Virus record (IMG/VR): IMGVR_UViG_3300020122_000326
Coordinates: 1 to 39,584 of that record
Origin: a virus
Length of the DNA stretch: 39,584 nucleotides
Strand: one strand, 5' to 3'
Numbering within the stretch: the first letter of the stretch is position 1; each line of letters opens with the position of its first letter. A program made the position numbers and the translations under genes. The notes under the pieces were generated by a model. It did no database searches. It was not told the DNA's origin and was given only the letters and a program-made list of their open reading frames with translations. This document shows, piece by piece, positions 1 to 7,170 of this stretch.

Positions 1-103
1 TAGTCCATGGGGAATTTATATCCGGGAGCTGGATTGTGTGTGCCAGGGGTTTGTGAGCCGGCATTTTGCAGAGGAGTATGCGGCGAACGGGGTCGAATGT
101 TAA
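1..103 (+). CDS. 3' end of large cysteine-rich tail protein (partial copy)
   Basis: This is the last 33 codons and stop of the tail protein gene whose complete copy lies at the right end of the window. The reading frame enters at base 2 and ends with TAA. It is here only because the circular sequence was opened inside that gene and the first 127 bases are duplicated at the end. It is not a separate gene. Confidence 0.95.
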   Translation, partial: SPWGIYIRELDCVCQGFVSRHFAEEYAANGVEC

Positions 104-127
104 AAAGCTGAAATCATGGAAAACGAA
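1..127. repeat. Left copy of the 127-bp terminal overlap
   Basis: These 127 bases are identical to the last 127 bases of the window, which indicates a circular molecule or circularly permuted genome with one overlap length counted twice. The copy covers the end of the tail gene and the first four codons of the next small gene. Confidence 0.95.
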
Positions 128-301
128 TCTACTAGTCCAGTTACGGAACCTCCGAAAGAGCATCATTTCGAGGTTATTTACGAATCTGCCGACGGCGCGA
201 TTGGGAAAAAACTTGTCCTTGCAAAGTACCAGCGAGAAGCGGTTGCCGCGTGCATTTCCGAAGGGATCAAAGTTATTTCAATCTTCGAGACCAACTTTTG
301 A
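116..301 (+). CDS. Small hypothetical protein at end of tail operon (61 aa)
   Basis: I do not recognise this 61-residue protein. It is soluble-looking, with an acidic N-terminus followed by alternating hydrophobic and charged residues that suggest a small alpha/beta fold. The ATG follows the tail protein stop by 12 bases and is preceded by an A-rich AAAAAGCTGAAATC leader rather than a clear Shine-Dalgarno. Its TGA overlaps the next ATG (TGATG), so the two genes are translationally coupled. Position directly after the large tail gene suggests a small tail-tip or assembly factor, but that is inference only. Confidence 0.7.
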   Translation: MENESTSPVTEPPKEHHFEVIYESADGAIGKKLVLAKYQREAVAACISEGIKVISIFETNF

Positions 302-558
302 TGGCTAAGATTGTGAATATTTATCCGCCGGCTAGCGCTAGGGCCGGCGATGCTGCAGGCGCTCGACTCGATGCATCGAAGCCTGGTCATAGCGTCACGC
401 CGGGCGCGATTCGTGGCCTTGGGGATTTGGTCGAATGGATTGCGAAGCCGATCGCAAAGAGATTGAAGCTGAAGTGTCTGGACGAAAAGGCCCAGCTCAA
501 GCCGGAGAGCCCTTGCGCGAAACGGAAGGCGAAACTGAACAAGGCGTTTCCGATTTAG
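301..558 (+). CDS. Small phage protein with C-terminal Lys/Cys-rich LN motif (85 aa)
   Basis: The protein starts MAKIVNIYPP and ends with a basic stretch containing two cysteines and 'KLNKAFPI'. Tail-end genes of many phages encode small proteins with a 'GLGD...C..C..R...LN...P' C-terminus. This one matches in outline, but its cysteines are farther apart than the usual CGGC pair. The start is ATG coupled to the preceding stop by TGATG. The function is unknown. It may be a minor virion or host-interaction protein at the end of the late operon. Nothing convincing follows it before the terminator. Confidence 0.65.
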   Translation: MAKIVNIYPPASARAGDAAGARLDASKPGHSVTPGAIRGLGDLVEWIAKPIAKRLKLKCLDEKAQLKPESPCAKRKAKLNKAFPI

Positions 559-829
559 GCTGGTCGGCTGCCTCGACTGCCACGCGCATCTTTGCAAACC
601 ATTCATTCGCCGCGCCTGGCGTTGCCAGCTGTGGCCGGCGAATCATTCGGCAGCTTATGCAGCGAAGGCCTCGAGCACGGAGGAGATGTTTAAGCGCCAG
701 CTTTAGGCGTTGGATGGCTGGAGCTGCTCCTGGCCTTTCGATTGCGCGAAGTATCAGCTCGAAGACTTCCGGCTCGCCTCTGTGCCCCATGCAAATGGAC
801 CGGCGTCAATAAGACAAACCTTGCGCTAG
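539..829 (+). pseudogene. Possible cysteine-rich small gene interrupted by TAG
   Basis: One frame reads 'GCLDCHAHLC' through a tryptophan- and cysteine-rich peptide, meets an in-frame TAG at 704-706, and continues in a similar style ('GWSCSWPFDCAKY') to a TAG at 827-829. The composition looks coding-like on both sides of the amber codon, but no good start codon is visible and the other frames are also partly open. It could be a decayed gene, a frameshifted extension of the preceding gene, or chance. Otherwise the region 559-890 holds no gene I can support. Confidence 0.25.
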
Positions 830-890
830 GTCATCAGTATTGGCTAATTCGTTGCTGGGTCACTTGTAGTGGGGTAATTGAAAAGGTGAG

Positions 891-919
891 AGGCGGATGT
901 GTGGACAGCCGCCTTTTTT
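891..919 (+). terminator. Rho-independent terminator after tail operon
   Basis: A 6-bp stem AGGCGG/CCGCCT encloses a 12-nt loop and runs into a T tract (TTTTTT). It lies between the last late genes and the tail spike gene, so the spike and lysis genes probably have their own promoter or depend on readthrough. Confidence 0.75.
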
Positions 920-966
920 GTTTCCCTTGAGGAGCGGACCGGCGCGTTGACCTTGCGCAGGTTTTG

Positions 967-3900
967 ATGACGAGAATTCTGCTCCGTGTTTTCCTGGCCG
1001 CGTTACTGGGAACTGCCGCCGTCGCGCGCGCGCAAACTCCGATCACCAATGCGGTGGTTTTTAACCTTACGGATTTTACGACGGTACCGCAGGGCGCCCG
1101 GAAGTTTCTGCTTTATACGCCAGGGACTTTCACTAACGGGGCTGGGGTTATAATCACACGAGACAGGATAGTGACGGAGACCGGCACTAATGGATCGGTG
1201 ACTGTGAGCAACGTGTACGGGGGGGATTACCGATCGGAGCTATCGGGGACCTTCGCCTCGACTACCAACTGGTACCATTTCCCCCAAACCAATGGGGTCC
1301 TGAACGCAAGCGACTGGGTTACGGCGCCCACAAATAGTCCGAGCGGCGCTCGGGCCTGGACGACTACGGAATCGGACGGGAGATATCTCAAGAAGTCTGA
1401 TGTGCCGAACGCTCTGACGAATGGATGGACCGACGCTTACCTTTCAAACTCTCTCACGATCCATGGACCGCTAAACACGGCAACCTTAAATTTGGTTGGC
1501 GATACGCTTGCCGGCCAGAACATTTCGCTTCAGTCATCGCCGGCAGGCCTCGCCATTACCGCGCCGACTACTTTCGTCGGAGATCTCCAGGGGAAGAACG
1601 GATTGTTCTCTCAAACGGTTTCATCGACCAATTTCGCCGGCAACCTGGCGGGCGCGACAAATCTCGCCGGGACGAATGTGGATATCGTTTGGGGAGCGGC
1701 GGCCACGACCAATGGTCACCAGGTGACGTTCGTCGGCGGATCATCGACCGCGAGCACGAACATCACCTTTCAGCTTTTCCATGACGGCACGCTCCTATCT
1801 CCCACGGGCAAGGTGAGCACGGCCGGGAGCACGACTGCAGGGCTGCAGGAGGCCCTGAATGCATTCACGGCCGGGACGACGGTCGGACCGACTGCAGCGG
1901 GTTTGGAAATCAAGCTGGGCGCCGGCTATTACTATTATACCAACGAGCTCCTGTTCTCTAACAACTTCACGACGGGGATCAAGATCACTGGCAATACGGA
2001 GCTGGATACCAAATTGGTATACGCCGGAGCTAAGAAAGGGATTTCATGCATCACGATCGCCGGCGGACATCACTCGGGAGGCACGCTAGACCTGCCGATG
2101 CATGTCGTTTTGAGGGACCTGGGATTCTCATCGATTACAAACGCCACCAACATCCTGGTGACGGTGACCAATTACAGCCATGCGGAAATAAGCGCCTGCA
2201 ACTTCGAAGGCTGGGCGGCGATGACAAATGGAGATTGGGGCAGCGCGATGAGCCTGAATGCCGCTACACCTCGATGCGACCTGGTCGGGCTGGCGATCGG
2301 CAACGTGGCAGAGCATGGGACTTTTTTGCATGACCTTTATTTTGCTGGGCTCGCGGATGGCGTTTACCTGACATGCGACCATGCGTATGTAAATGGCATC
2401 AAGTTCGCGAACATCGGGATCGATGAGAATCTGAACCATGTCACCGGCTGGGCGAGCAACAGCATCTATTCTATTGGAGCTGGTCTGCTCCGCAGACCGG
2501 GGCTCAATTCCACTTATCACGATGCCCATTTCTACGGCACCTGGCTCGGAGCGGCCATACTGAACGCCGGCGGCGGGGGCGATGACCAATACTTCGATCG
2601 TGTTCTGAGCGAGGGTAATTTCGATATCGCCGCGCAGTTTCCAAGCTCTATTCAGTTCCTTTTGAATGCCGCCAACTGGGACGCGAGTGTTGTTAGGATC
2701 ACAAACTATGTGAGTGGTCCAAATGCCGGAAACTATGATCTTGTCACCACCCCGACACCGGCTCTGATCGTTCGCCACGGGACCTACGTCACCAATGGAT
2801 TTTCGACGACTCCGGTCCTCCACACCGCGGACAATGGAACTCGATACTGGGGAAAAGTGAACGTTGGGACCGAGATTACCGGGAAGATGCTGACGGCAAA
2901 TCTGTCATACGACAATACGCTTTTCCCAGGAGGTACCAGAACCTTCCCGGTAGTTGATGGAAGCGTGGGGGACATCGACGCCAGCGGATTAAGCGACGAT
3001 AGAGCCGGCGGCGTGAATGTCCAGGGAACCGCGCATGCCAATGCGCTGGTCATAACAAACAAAACTCAGCTCGCGACAGGCAATCGGATCATCGTGATGA
3101 CGAATGATGTCGGGGGAACGAACTGGCTTTGGAATATGAACCTCGGGTCCGGCGCCGGCGGAGGCAGTTGGCAAATGAACTTCGGGACGTCGCTTGGGAT
3201 TGGTGACTATGGGAATATTTTTATCAACACGGTCCATGGTGGGCCCACGCCGGCTACGGCAAATGTGGAGTTTCAATTTGCGAGCGCCGGCAATTTCGCA
3301 TTCGGGCCCGGGTTTGGTCGGGGAGGAGCGGGGCATATCCAGTTCGGCATCGGAACGGGGTCCTTTTGGAGTTATTACCAAAATGCCGTCACGATTTCGG
3401 CGGCGACGCCTTACGGAAACTCCGGCGCTGAGACGTTCAAGACCAGCGGCCTGGTCGGAGGCGCGCAAGTTGATTTGTTTCCGGGGATGCTCGGACGCTT
3501 CACCGATACCAATACGCCGAGCGGGGTTTATGAGCTCGATATTTTCCCGGACCTTGGCGCGGCCGCCAGCGACACCTGGGTGCCTTCGACTCTCATTAAC
3601 GGGATACAGGTCTATGGAGGGAACAAGTACGGGGTGAGGCTGAATGGAGGATTGATTCATTCCAAAACGAGCGCTTCGGCCGGGAGCAGCTATGCGCTGA
3701 ACTTTTCCTCAAGCTACTACGTGGATATCAGCGCGAGTGCGACGGCCGTCGCGTTAAGCACGACCGGGATTTCTCCAGGAGCAACGAATGCCGAGCGAAG
3801 GGTGTTTTACATCCGCGCGGGGGCGAGCTCGCCAACGCTTACTTATCCGACGGGCTGGAACACGAATGGACCGGCGCTGCCGTCTTCCGTGCCGGCGGCC

Positions 3901-4764
3901 AATATGCTACGGCTGGAGCTCGAGGCCCTCGGCGGACCTGGAGAGACCAATGTGAGCGTGATCTCAGCGCAAGTGCTCGTGGACCATACGTTCGTTTGGG
4001 ACCAGAACGCTTTGGACTTCCTCGGGGCGGCCGGCATAACGGTCTCTGGCCAGAGCAACGCGGTTAACCAGCTATGCGTAAATGCGAAGGCTAACGGTTG
4101 GTGGTCTCTGTGCGATGTTATTTATCCGTTCGTCGGCGGTACCGCCACGACCCACAAATACAATCTTAAGAATCCGGCGGCGTTTCAAATTACCTGGAAC
4201 GGCACGCCGACTCAGGATGCCAACGGCGTGACTGGAAACGGCTCGAGCATGTATGGGCTAACCGGTTACACGCCCTCCTCGAGCGGGGTGCAATATGTCC
4301 AAAATTCGGCGCATATGTTTGTTTACTCGGGGACTACGACGCCGACTGATGCCGGGATTATGATGGGTAGCTATCTATGGTCCGGAGGAACGGCCGCGCG
4401 GGGATACTTGCGGCGGAATGGAACCTTCCTGGACGCCGGCGGCCTCAATTCCGACACGATAACCTCGATGGTGAACGCCTCCTCTGATTTCAGAGGGCCG
4501 CTCATCGTCATCAGGACAAGCAGCACGGCCGTAGCGGCGGGGGCCAGGTCGGTCTATGGGACTTCCTCGATCGCGAGCACGGCCAGCGAAGGGGCTCAAG
4601 TGGCGTTGATGTGCCGATATGACCAGGGCGGAACGGCGGACAATTTTAGCACTGTGAATTTGAGGGGCGCGTCGATCGGGGCTGGCATGTCTCAAGCGCA
4701 GTGGGATTTGATGCGCGCGGACTGGGATACTTACGAGGCGGCGTTGAGCAGGAAGGTGCCTTAA
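967..4764 (+). CDS. Tail spike / receptor-binding protein with N-terminal signal peptide
   Basis: This 1265-residue protein begins with a Sec signal peptide (MTRILLRVFLAALLGTAAVA, likely cut after ARA). Residues about 130-240 are low-complexity Thr/Asn-rich repeats typical of tail fibres. Residues about 270-500 look like a right-handed beta-helix of the pectate-lyase type (regular short strands, 'YYYYTNELLFSN'). The last about 260 residues contain the motif 'YPFVGGTATTHKYNLKNP', which I know from C-terminal domains of many phage tail appendages. The ATG is chosen over a TTG three bases upstream because it is the better codon and follows GCAGG. A cleavable signal peptide is unusual for a virion protein assembled in the cytoplasm. 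It could be exported instead, or the signal may be retained as a hydrophobic anchor. Confidence 0.8.
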   Translation: MTRILLRVFLAALLGTAAVARAQTPITNAVVFNLTDFTTVPQGARKFLLYTPGTFTNGAGVIITRDRIVTETGTNGSVTVSNVYGGDYRSELSGTFASTTNWYHFPQTNGVLNASDWVTAPTNSPSGARAWTTTESDGRYLKKSDVPNALTNGWTDAYLSNSLTIHGPLNTATLNLVGDTLAGQNISLQSSPAGLAITAPTTFVGDLQGKNGLFSQTVSSTNFAGNLAGATNLAGTNVDIVWGAAATTNGHQVTFVGGSSTASTNITFQLFHDGTLLSPTGKVSTAGSTTAGLQEALNAFTAGTTVGPTAAGLEIKLGAGYYYYTNELLFSNNFTTGIKITGNTELDTKLVYAGAKKGISCITIAGGHHSGGTLDLPMHVVLRDLGFSSITNATNILVTVTNYSHAEISACNFEGWAAMTNGDWGSAMSLNAATPRCDLVGLAIGNVAEHGTFLHDLYFAGLADGVYLTCDHAYVNGIKFANIGIDENLNHVTGWASNSIYSIGAGLLRRPGLNSTYHDAHFYGTWLGAAILNAGGGGDDQYFDRVLSEGNFDIAAQFPSSIQFLLNAANWDASVVRITNYVSGPNAGNYDLVTTPTPALIVRHGTYVTNGFSTTPVLHTADNGTRYWGKVNVGTEITGKMLTANLSYDNTLFPGGTRTFPVVDGSVGDIDASGLSDDRAGGVNVQGTAHANALVITNKTQLATGNRIIVMTNDVGGTNWLWNMNLGSGAGGGSWQMNFGTSLGIGDYGNIFINTVHGGPTPATANVEFQFASAGNFAFGPGFGRGGAGHIQFGIGTGSFWSYYQNAVTISAATPYGNSGAETFKTSGLVGGAQVDLFPGMLGRFTDTNTPSGVYELDIFPDLGAAASDTWVPSTLINGIQVYGGNKYGVRLNGGLIHSKTSASAGSSYALNFSSSYYVDISASATAVALSTTGISPGATNAERRVFYIRAGASSPTLTYPTGWNTNGPALPSSVPAANMLRLELEALGGPGETNVSVISAQVLVDHTFVWDQNALDFLGAAGITVSGQSNAVNQLCVNAKANGWWSLCDVIYPFVGGTATTHKYNLKNPAAFQITWNGTPTQDANGVTGNGSSMYGLTGYTPSSSGVQYVQNSAHMFVYSGTTTPTDAGIMMGSYLWSGGTAARGYLRRNGTFLDAGGLNSDTITSMVNASSDFRGPLIVIRTSSTAVAAGARSVYGTSSIASTASEGAQVALMCRYDQGGTADNFSTVNLRGASIGAGMSQAQWDLMRADWDTYEAALSRKVP

Positions 4765-4766
4765 GA

Positions 4767-5225
4767 ATGAAAGCCCTTTGTCTCATCGCGGTTCTGGCGA
4801 TGGCGGCCGTTCCGGCGGTCGCCCAGATCGACCAGGTCCCTTATGTCCTGACATTGGCCTGGACCGGATCGTCCAGCAATGACGTGGTGGGCGTCGAAAT
4901 TTATTCAGGGGGAGAGAGCAGGGTCTATACGAACAAGGTCCGGCTGGGAGTGGTGACGAATGCGACCGTAGCCGGCTGGAATCACGCGAATTATTATGCC
5001 GTGGTCGCGATCGGCACGAATGAAGTGGAGAGCCCTTTCTCGAATGAAGCGGTTTGGCGGCCGCCTAACCAGCAGACAAATCGGATGGTCACGATCTCGG
5101 TCCAGACCAATTCAACTTTGGCTGGCAAATTCGTTGACGACGCGCGGTTCCGGAGCGTCACGCTGACAAATCCCATTGGCCTTTCGGTGTTTTTCAAAAC
5201 GAGTATTTCGCAAACAAATTTTTGA
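4767..5225 (+). CDS. Exported fibronectin type III-like protein (152 aa)
   Basis: An N-terminal signal peptide (MKALCLIAVLAMAAVPAVAQ, likely cut after AVA) is followed by a domain starting 'LTLAWTGSSSNDVVGVEIYS' with later 'YYAVVAIGTNEVESPFSNE', the pattern of a fibronectin type III fold. The rest is Thr/Asn/Gln-rich and ends 'ISQTNF'. It starts three bases after the spike stop codon, so the pair is co-transcribed. Shared export signals and composition suggest that it works with the spike, perhaps at the cell surface as an adsorption modifier or spike partner. The role is inferred. Confidence 0.65.
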   Translation: MKALCLIAVLAMAAVPAVAQIDQVPYVLTLAWTGSSSNDVVGVEIYSGGESRVYTNKVRLGVVTNATVAGWNHANYYAVVAIGTNEVESPFSNEAVWRPPNQQTNRMVTISVQTNSTLAGKFVDDARFRSVTLTNPIGLSVFFKTSISQTNF

Positions 5226-5227
5226 GC

Positions 5228-5246
5228 GGTCCGAGCCGGACTGGCC
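5228..5246 (+). repeat. Dispersed repeat, GGTCCGAGCC family
   Basis: The sequence GGTCCGAGCCGGACTGGCC recurs with one mismatch at 35921-35939. Shorter or diverged copies lie near 28976, 33222 and, inverted, 32083. Here it lies just after a stop codon. Confidence 0.6.
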
Positions 5247-5274
5247 ATCGTGTTGACGGCTTGGGTTCGGTGGA

Positions 5275-5463
5275 ATGAATGAGCGCCTGAGCGACACGTT
5301 GAAAGTTATTGTGCCGAATGGAGCTGTGGTGGCGTCTGTGAATTTGCTGGAGCTAAAGGGGTTCGCTGAACTTGGCTTGATGGCGCTAAGCGCCGCTTAC
5401 ACGATTTGGAGATGGAGGCGCGACGCTAAACGCAAGAGGCCGTCAGCGGACGACGATTTATGA
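5275..5463 (+). CDS. Small membrane protein, holin candidate (62 aa)
   Basis: The protein has one convincing transmembrane segment (about residues 24-46, ending 'AAYTIWRWRR') followed by a charged tail rich in Lys, Arg and Asp. Small size, a single membrane span, a charged C-terminus and a position after the tail genes fit a holin or antiholin. It overlaps the next membrane gene by ATGA, which supports a paired lysis function. The start is ATG. No sequence family was recognised, so the holin call rests on context and topology. Confidence 0.55.
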   Translation: MNERLSDTLKVIVPNGAVVASVNLLELKGFAELGLMALSAAYTIWRWRRDAKRKRPSADDDL

Positions 5464-5753
5464 AGCTGGATTGGTCGCATTGGATCTATGGACTGGCAGC
5501 CGCGGTTATCGGGGGAGGGTCCGGAGCAGTGACCGCGGGCCTGGCCTCGATGCTTCTGGACCCGGCCAAGTTCAACGTCACGAGCTGGAGCGGTGTGGCC
5601 AGGGTCGTTTCCATGTCAGGGGCTTGCTTCGTCATCAATGGACTGATGGCGATGTTTTACTTTTTGAAGCAATCGCCGGTACCGCGTGAGGAGTTGACAG
5701 CCGGCTCTCAGTTGAACGCAACGAACTCAGTTAATACTCAAAATGAAAAATAA
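5460..5753 (+). CDS. Membrane protein, holin-like (97 aa)
   Basis: Two transmembrane segments are visible: residues about 8-32 (Gly/Ala-rich, 'AAAVIGGGSGAVTAGLASML') and about 44-68 ('VVSMSGACFVINGLMAMFYF'). A hydrophilic C-terminal tail rich in Asn/Thr follows. Two spans with a short loop resemble class II holins. It is translationally coupled to the 62-residue membrane protein upstream and overlaps the lipoprotein gene downstream by 11 bases, so the three form one cassette. It is probably the membrane-permeabilising component. Family assignment is not possible by eye. Confidence 0.6.
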   Translation: MKLDWSHWIYGLAAAVIGGGSGAVTAGLASMLLDPAKFNVTSWSGVARVVSMSGACFVINGLMAMFYFLKQSPVPREELTAGSQLNATNSVNTQNEK

Positions 5754-6261
5754 GAATTGGATGATAAACGGGATCCTGGCCTGTCTGTGCCTTTGCCTGA
5801 TGCTTACGCCGGCGTGCACGTCGGTCACGAGCACAAACTCCACGGGCGGCACGGTAACGAACAAGGTTCCGAATGTGGCGCTGATGGTGAGCCTGGCTAA
5901 AAGCGCCGGCTATCTGGGGACGTCCGTTTATCTGAATGGCCTGGGAGATGGCAAGCAAGTGCCAGCTCATCCGCAGGCGAGGCCTCAATTCGAGACGGCG
6001 AGGACCTCGCTGCGTGCTTTGATTGCGGCCGGGACGTTCAGCGCGTCGGATTTAACGGCCGCACTGCAGGCGCTACCGATTAAGGAACTGCAGGGAGATG
6101 AGGGCACGTTGATCGTGGGAGAGGCTGTCATACTGTGGGACTCCTATGGGGTGCAGCTCGCGGACCTGGATAAGGCCAAGGTTTTTGCCACTTACATTTT
6201 GCCGGTCGCACAGGCGCTGCTCGATGGCCTGGATATGGCGCTTGGCCCGCCGGTTCAATAA
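5743..6261 (+). CDS. Putative lipoprotein of lysis cassette (172 aa)
   Basis: A hydrophobic signal segment ends in the lipobox-like 'LTPAC' at about residues 21-25, so the mature protein would start at Cys25 and be lipid-anchored. A Ser/Thr/Asn linker then leads into a helical domain of about 120 residues ('LVSLAKSAG...LRALIAAG...LTAALQALPIKELQ'). Verrucomicrobial genomes have similar small helical lipoproteins, but I recognise no named family. It overlaps the holin-like gene upstream. An outer-membrane lipoprotein next to holin candidates could serve as a spanin subunit, although it is longer than classic Rz1 proteins. Confidence 0.6.
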   Translation: MKNKNWMINGILACLCLCLMLTPACTSVTSTNSTGGTVTNKVPNVALMVSLAKSAGYLGTSVYLNGLGDGKQVPAHPQARPQFETARTSLRALIAAGTFSASDLTAALQALPIKELQGDEGTLIVGEAVILWDSYGVQLADLDKAKVFATYILPVAQALLDGLDMALGPPVQ

Positions 6262-6285
6262 ATACGGTCCGGACCTGCCGATTTT

Positions 6286-6495
6286 ATGGGCCAGGGAATT
6301 ATCGCGCTTCTGTCGAACCTGTTCGGCATGGCCAAGAGCGCTTTTGGGTTTCAATCCAAAAAACTGGATTTGAGGAACACGAGCGCCATGCAGACGGCGG
6401 CGGCCGCGCAATCAGAGCGGAATGAGGTTGGCCGGTCGGAAAAGGCTGTTGCTGCCAGGAATGTGGATGAGGTCCGAAACGAAATCTCGGAGTAA
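6286..6495 (+). CDS. Small hypothetical protein (69 aa)
   Basis: The N-terminus is mildly hydrophobic ('GIIALLSNLFGMAKSAFGF') and the rest is a charged, Ala/Glu/Arg-rich helix likely to form a coiled coil. No family is recognised. An amphipathic N-terminus plus a helical rod could associate with membrane, in keeping with the surrounding lysis cassette, for example as an i-spanin-like helper. It starts 24 bases after the lipoprotein stop. Confidence 0.5.
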   Translation: MGQGIIALLSNLFGMAKSAFGFQSKKLDLRNTSAMQTAAAAQSERNEVGRSEKAVAARNVDEVRNEISE

Positions 6496-6904
6496 GCCAT
6501 GGGCCATAGCAGGCGACGACTGGGAAGACCCATCGCGCGACCGGACGGGCGTTTTGATTCCCCTTACCATCGCGGCGCTAGCTTTTGGGCTGGCCTTCGT
6601 GCTGATGCTCGCCGGATGCGCTCCTACCGTCATTCCCCTGCAGGTTCGGGACCATGGGGCCAGTTACGACGGGAATGAGCGCAATAGCGGCTTCCTGGGC
6701 TTCGCGGCGGACGGGACTGGGATTATCACTCCCCGGGCCAGGGCTCGCTATAACGAGCTTGTGGCGAGATATGGGGGTCTTTTCAGGCCGGCGCTGTCGG
6801 CCGATGAGGGAATCACGCCGACGGCTACCAATACTTTCCTAATCGATGGGGAACATCTGGTGGATTTTGCCACGATGAACCGGTGGCGGAAGGAGACCAA
6901 ATGA
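6461..6904 (+). CDS. Small lipoprotein, possible spanin partner (start uncertain)
   Basis: The frame contains a hydrophobic segment 'LIPLTIAALAFGLAFVLMLAGC', whose LAGC is a good lipobox, followed by about 95 hydrophilic residues ('VIPLQVRDHGASYDG...'). The start is unclear: ATG at 6422 or 6461 gives a long charged leader overlapping the upstream gene, while a TTG at 6554 would place the signal segment right at the N-terminus, as expected of a lipoprotein. The stop is coupled to the next ATG (ATGA). Together with the other lipoprotein and holin-like genes it suggests an envelope-disruption cassette. Confidence 0.55.
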   Translation: MWMRSETKSRSKPWAIAGDDWEDPSRDRTGVLIPLTIAALAFGLAFVLMLAGCAPTVIPLQVRDHGASYDGNERNSGFLGFAADGTGIITPRARARYNELVARYGGLFRPALSADEGITPTATNTFLIDGEHLVDFATMNRWRKETK

Positions 6905-7134
6905 TGAACATACGCACGGCCGTGAAGCTGTCGGAGCTGCTCGCTATCCGGAACGCCAAGGAATTGGAATATCTACAGGCCGAGGCCGATGTCCTGGCCT
7001 ACCTCGCGGCGAAAGCCGTTGTTGTCCGCGACGCGCAGCCGAAGCTCGAGGGATCCGAGGCAAGGATGCAGGCAGCTCATCTTCCGCCCAGGGCGAAGGC
7101 GTTCATCGAGGGATTGCAGCACTTGCATGACTGA
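6901..7134 (+). CDS. Small helical hypothetical protein (77 aa)
   Basis: The start is ATG at 6901, preceded by a strong AAGGAG six bases upstream and overlapping the previous stop (ATGA). The upstream GTG is not needed. The protein is almost entirely alpha-helical and Ala/Glu-rich ('LAIRNAKELEYLQAEADVLAYL'). No family is recognised. It is the last gene of the rightward cassette, and its TGA lies at the start of a strong terminator stem. Confidence 0.55.
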   Translation: MMNIRTAVKLSELLAIRNAKELEYLQAEADVLAYLAAKAVVVRDAQPKLEGSEARMQAAHLPPRAKAFIEGLQHLHD

Positions 7135-7168
7135 GGCGGGCAGGACTGGGGAATCCTGCCGCCTTTTG
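7134..7168 (+). terminator. Strong terminator between convergent genes
   Basis: The arms AGGCGGGCAGGA and TCCTGCCGCCT pair over 11 bp with one bulge and are followed by TTTT. It overlaps the stop codon of the 77-residue gene and ends three bases before the convergent minus-strand gene, so it may act in both directions. Confidence 0.8.
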
Positions 7169-7170
7169 GC

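Noticed and set aside
435-812. Plus frame of 125 codons after the 85-residue gene
   Set aside because: Overlaps the upstream gene by over 120 bases, and its later part is Arg/Ser-rich without a protein-like pattern.
2128-2823. Minus-strand frame (231 codons) inside the tail spike gene
   Set aside because: No start context or domain; it lies wholly within a convincing beta-helix coding sequence.
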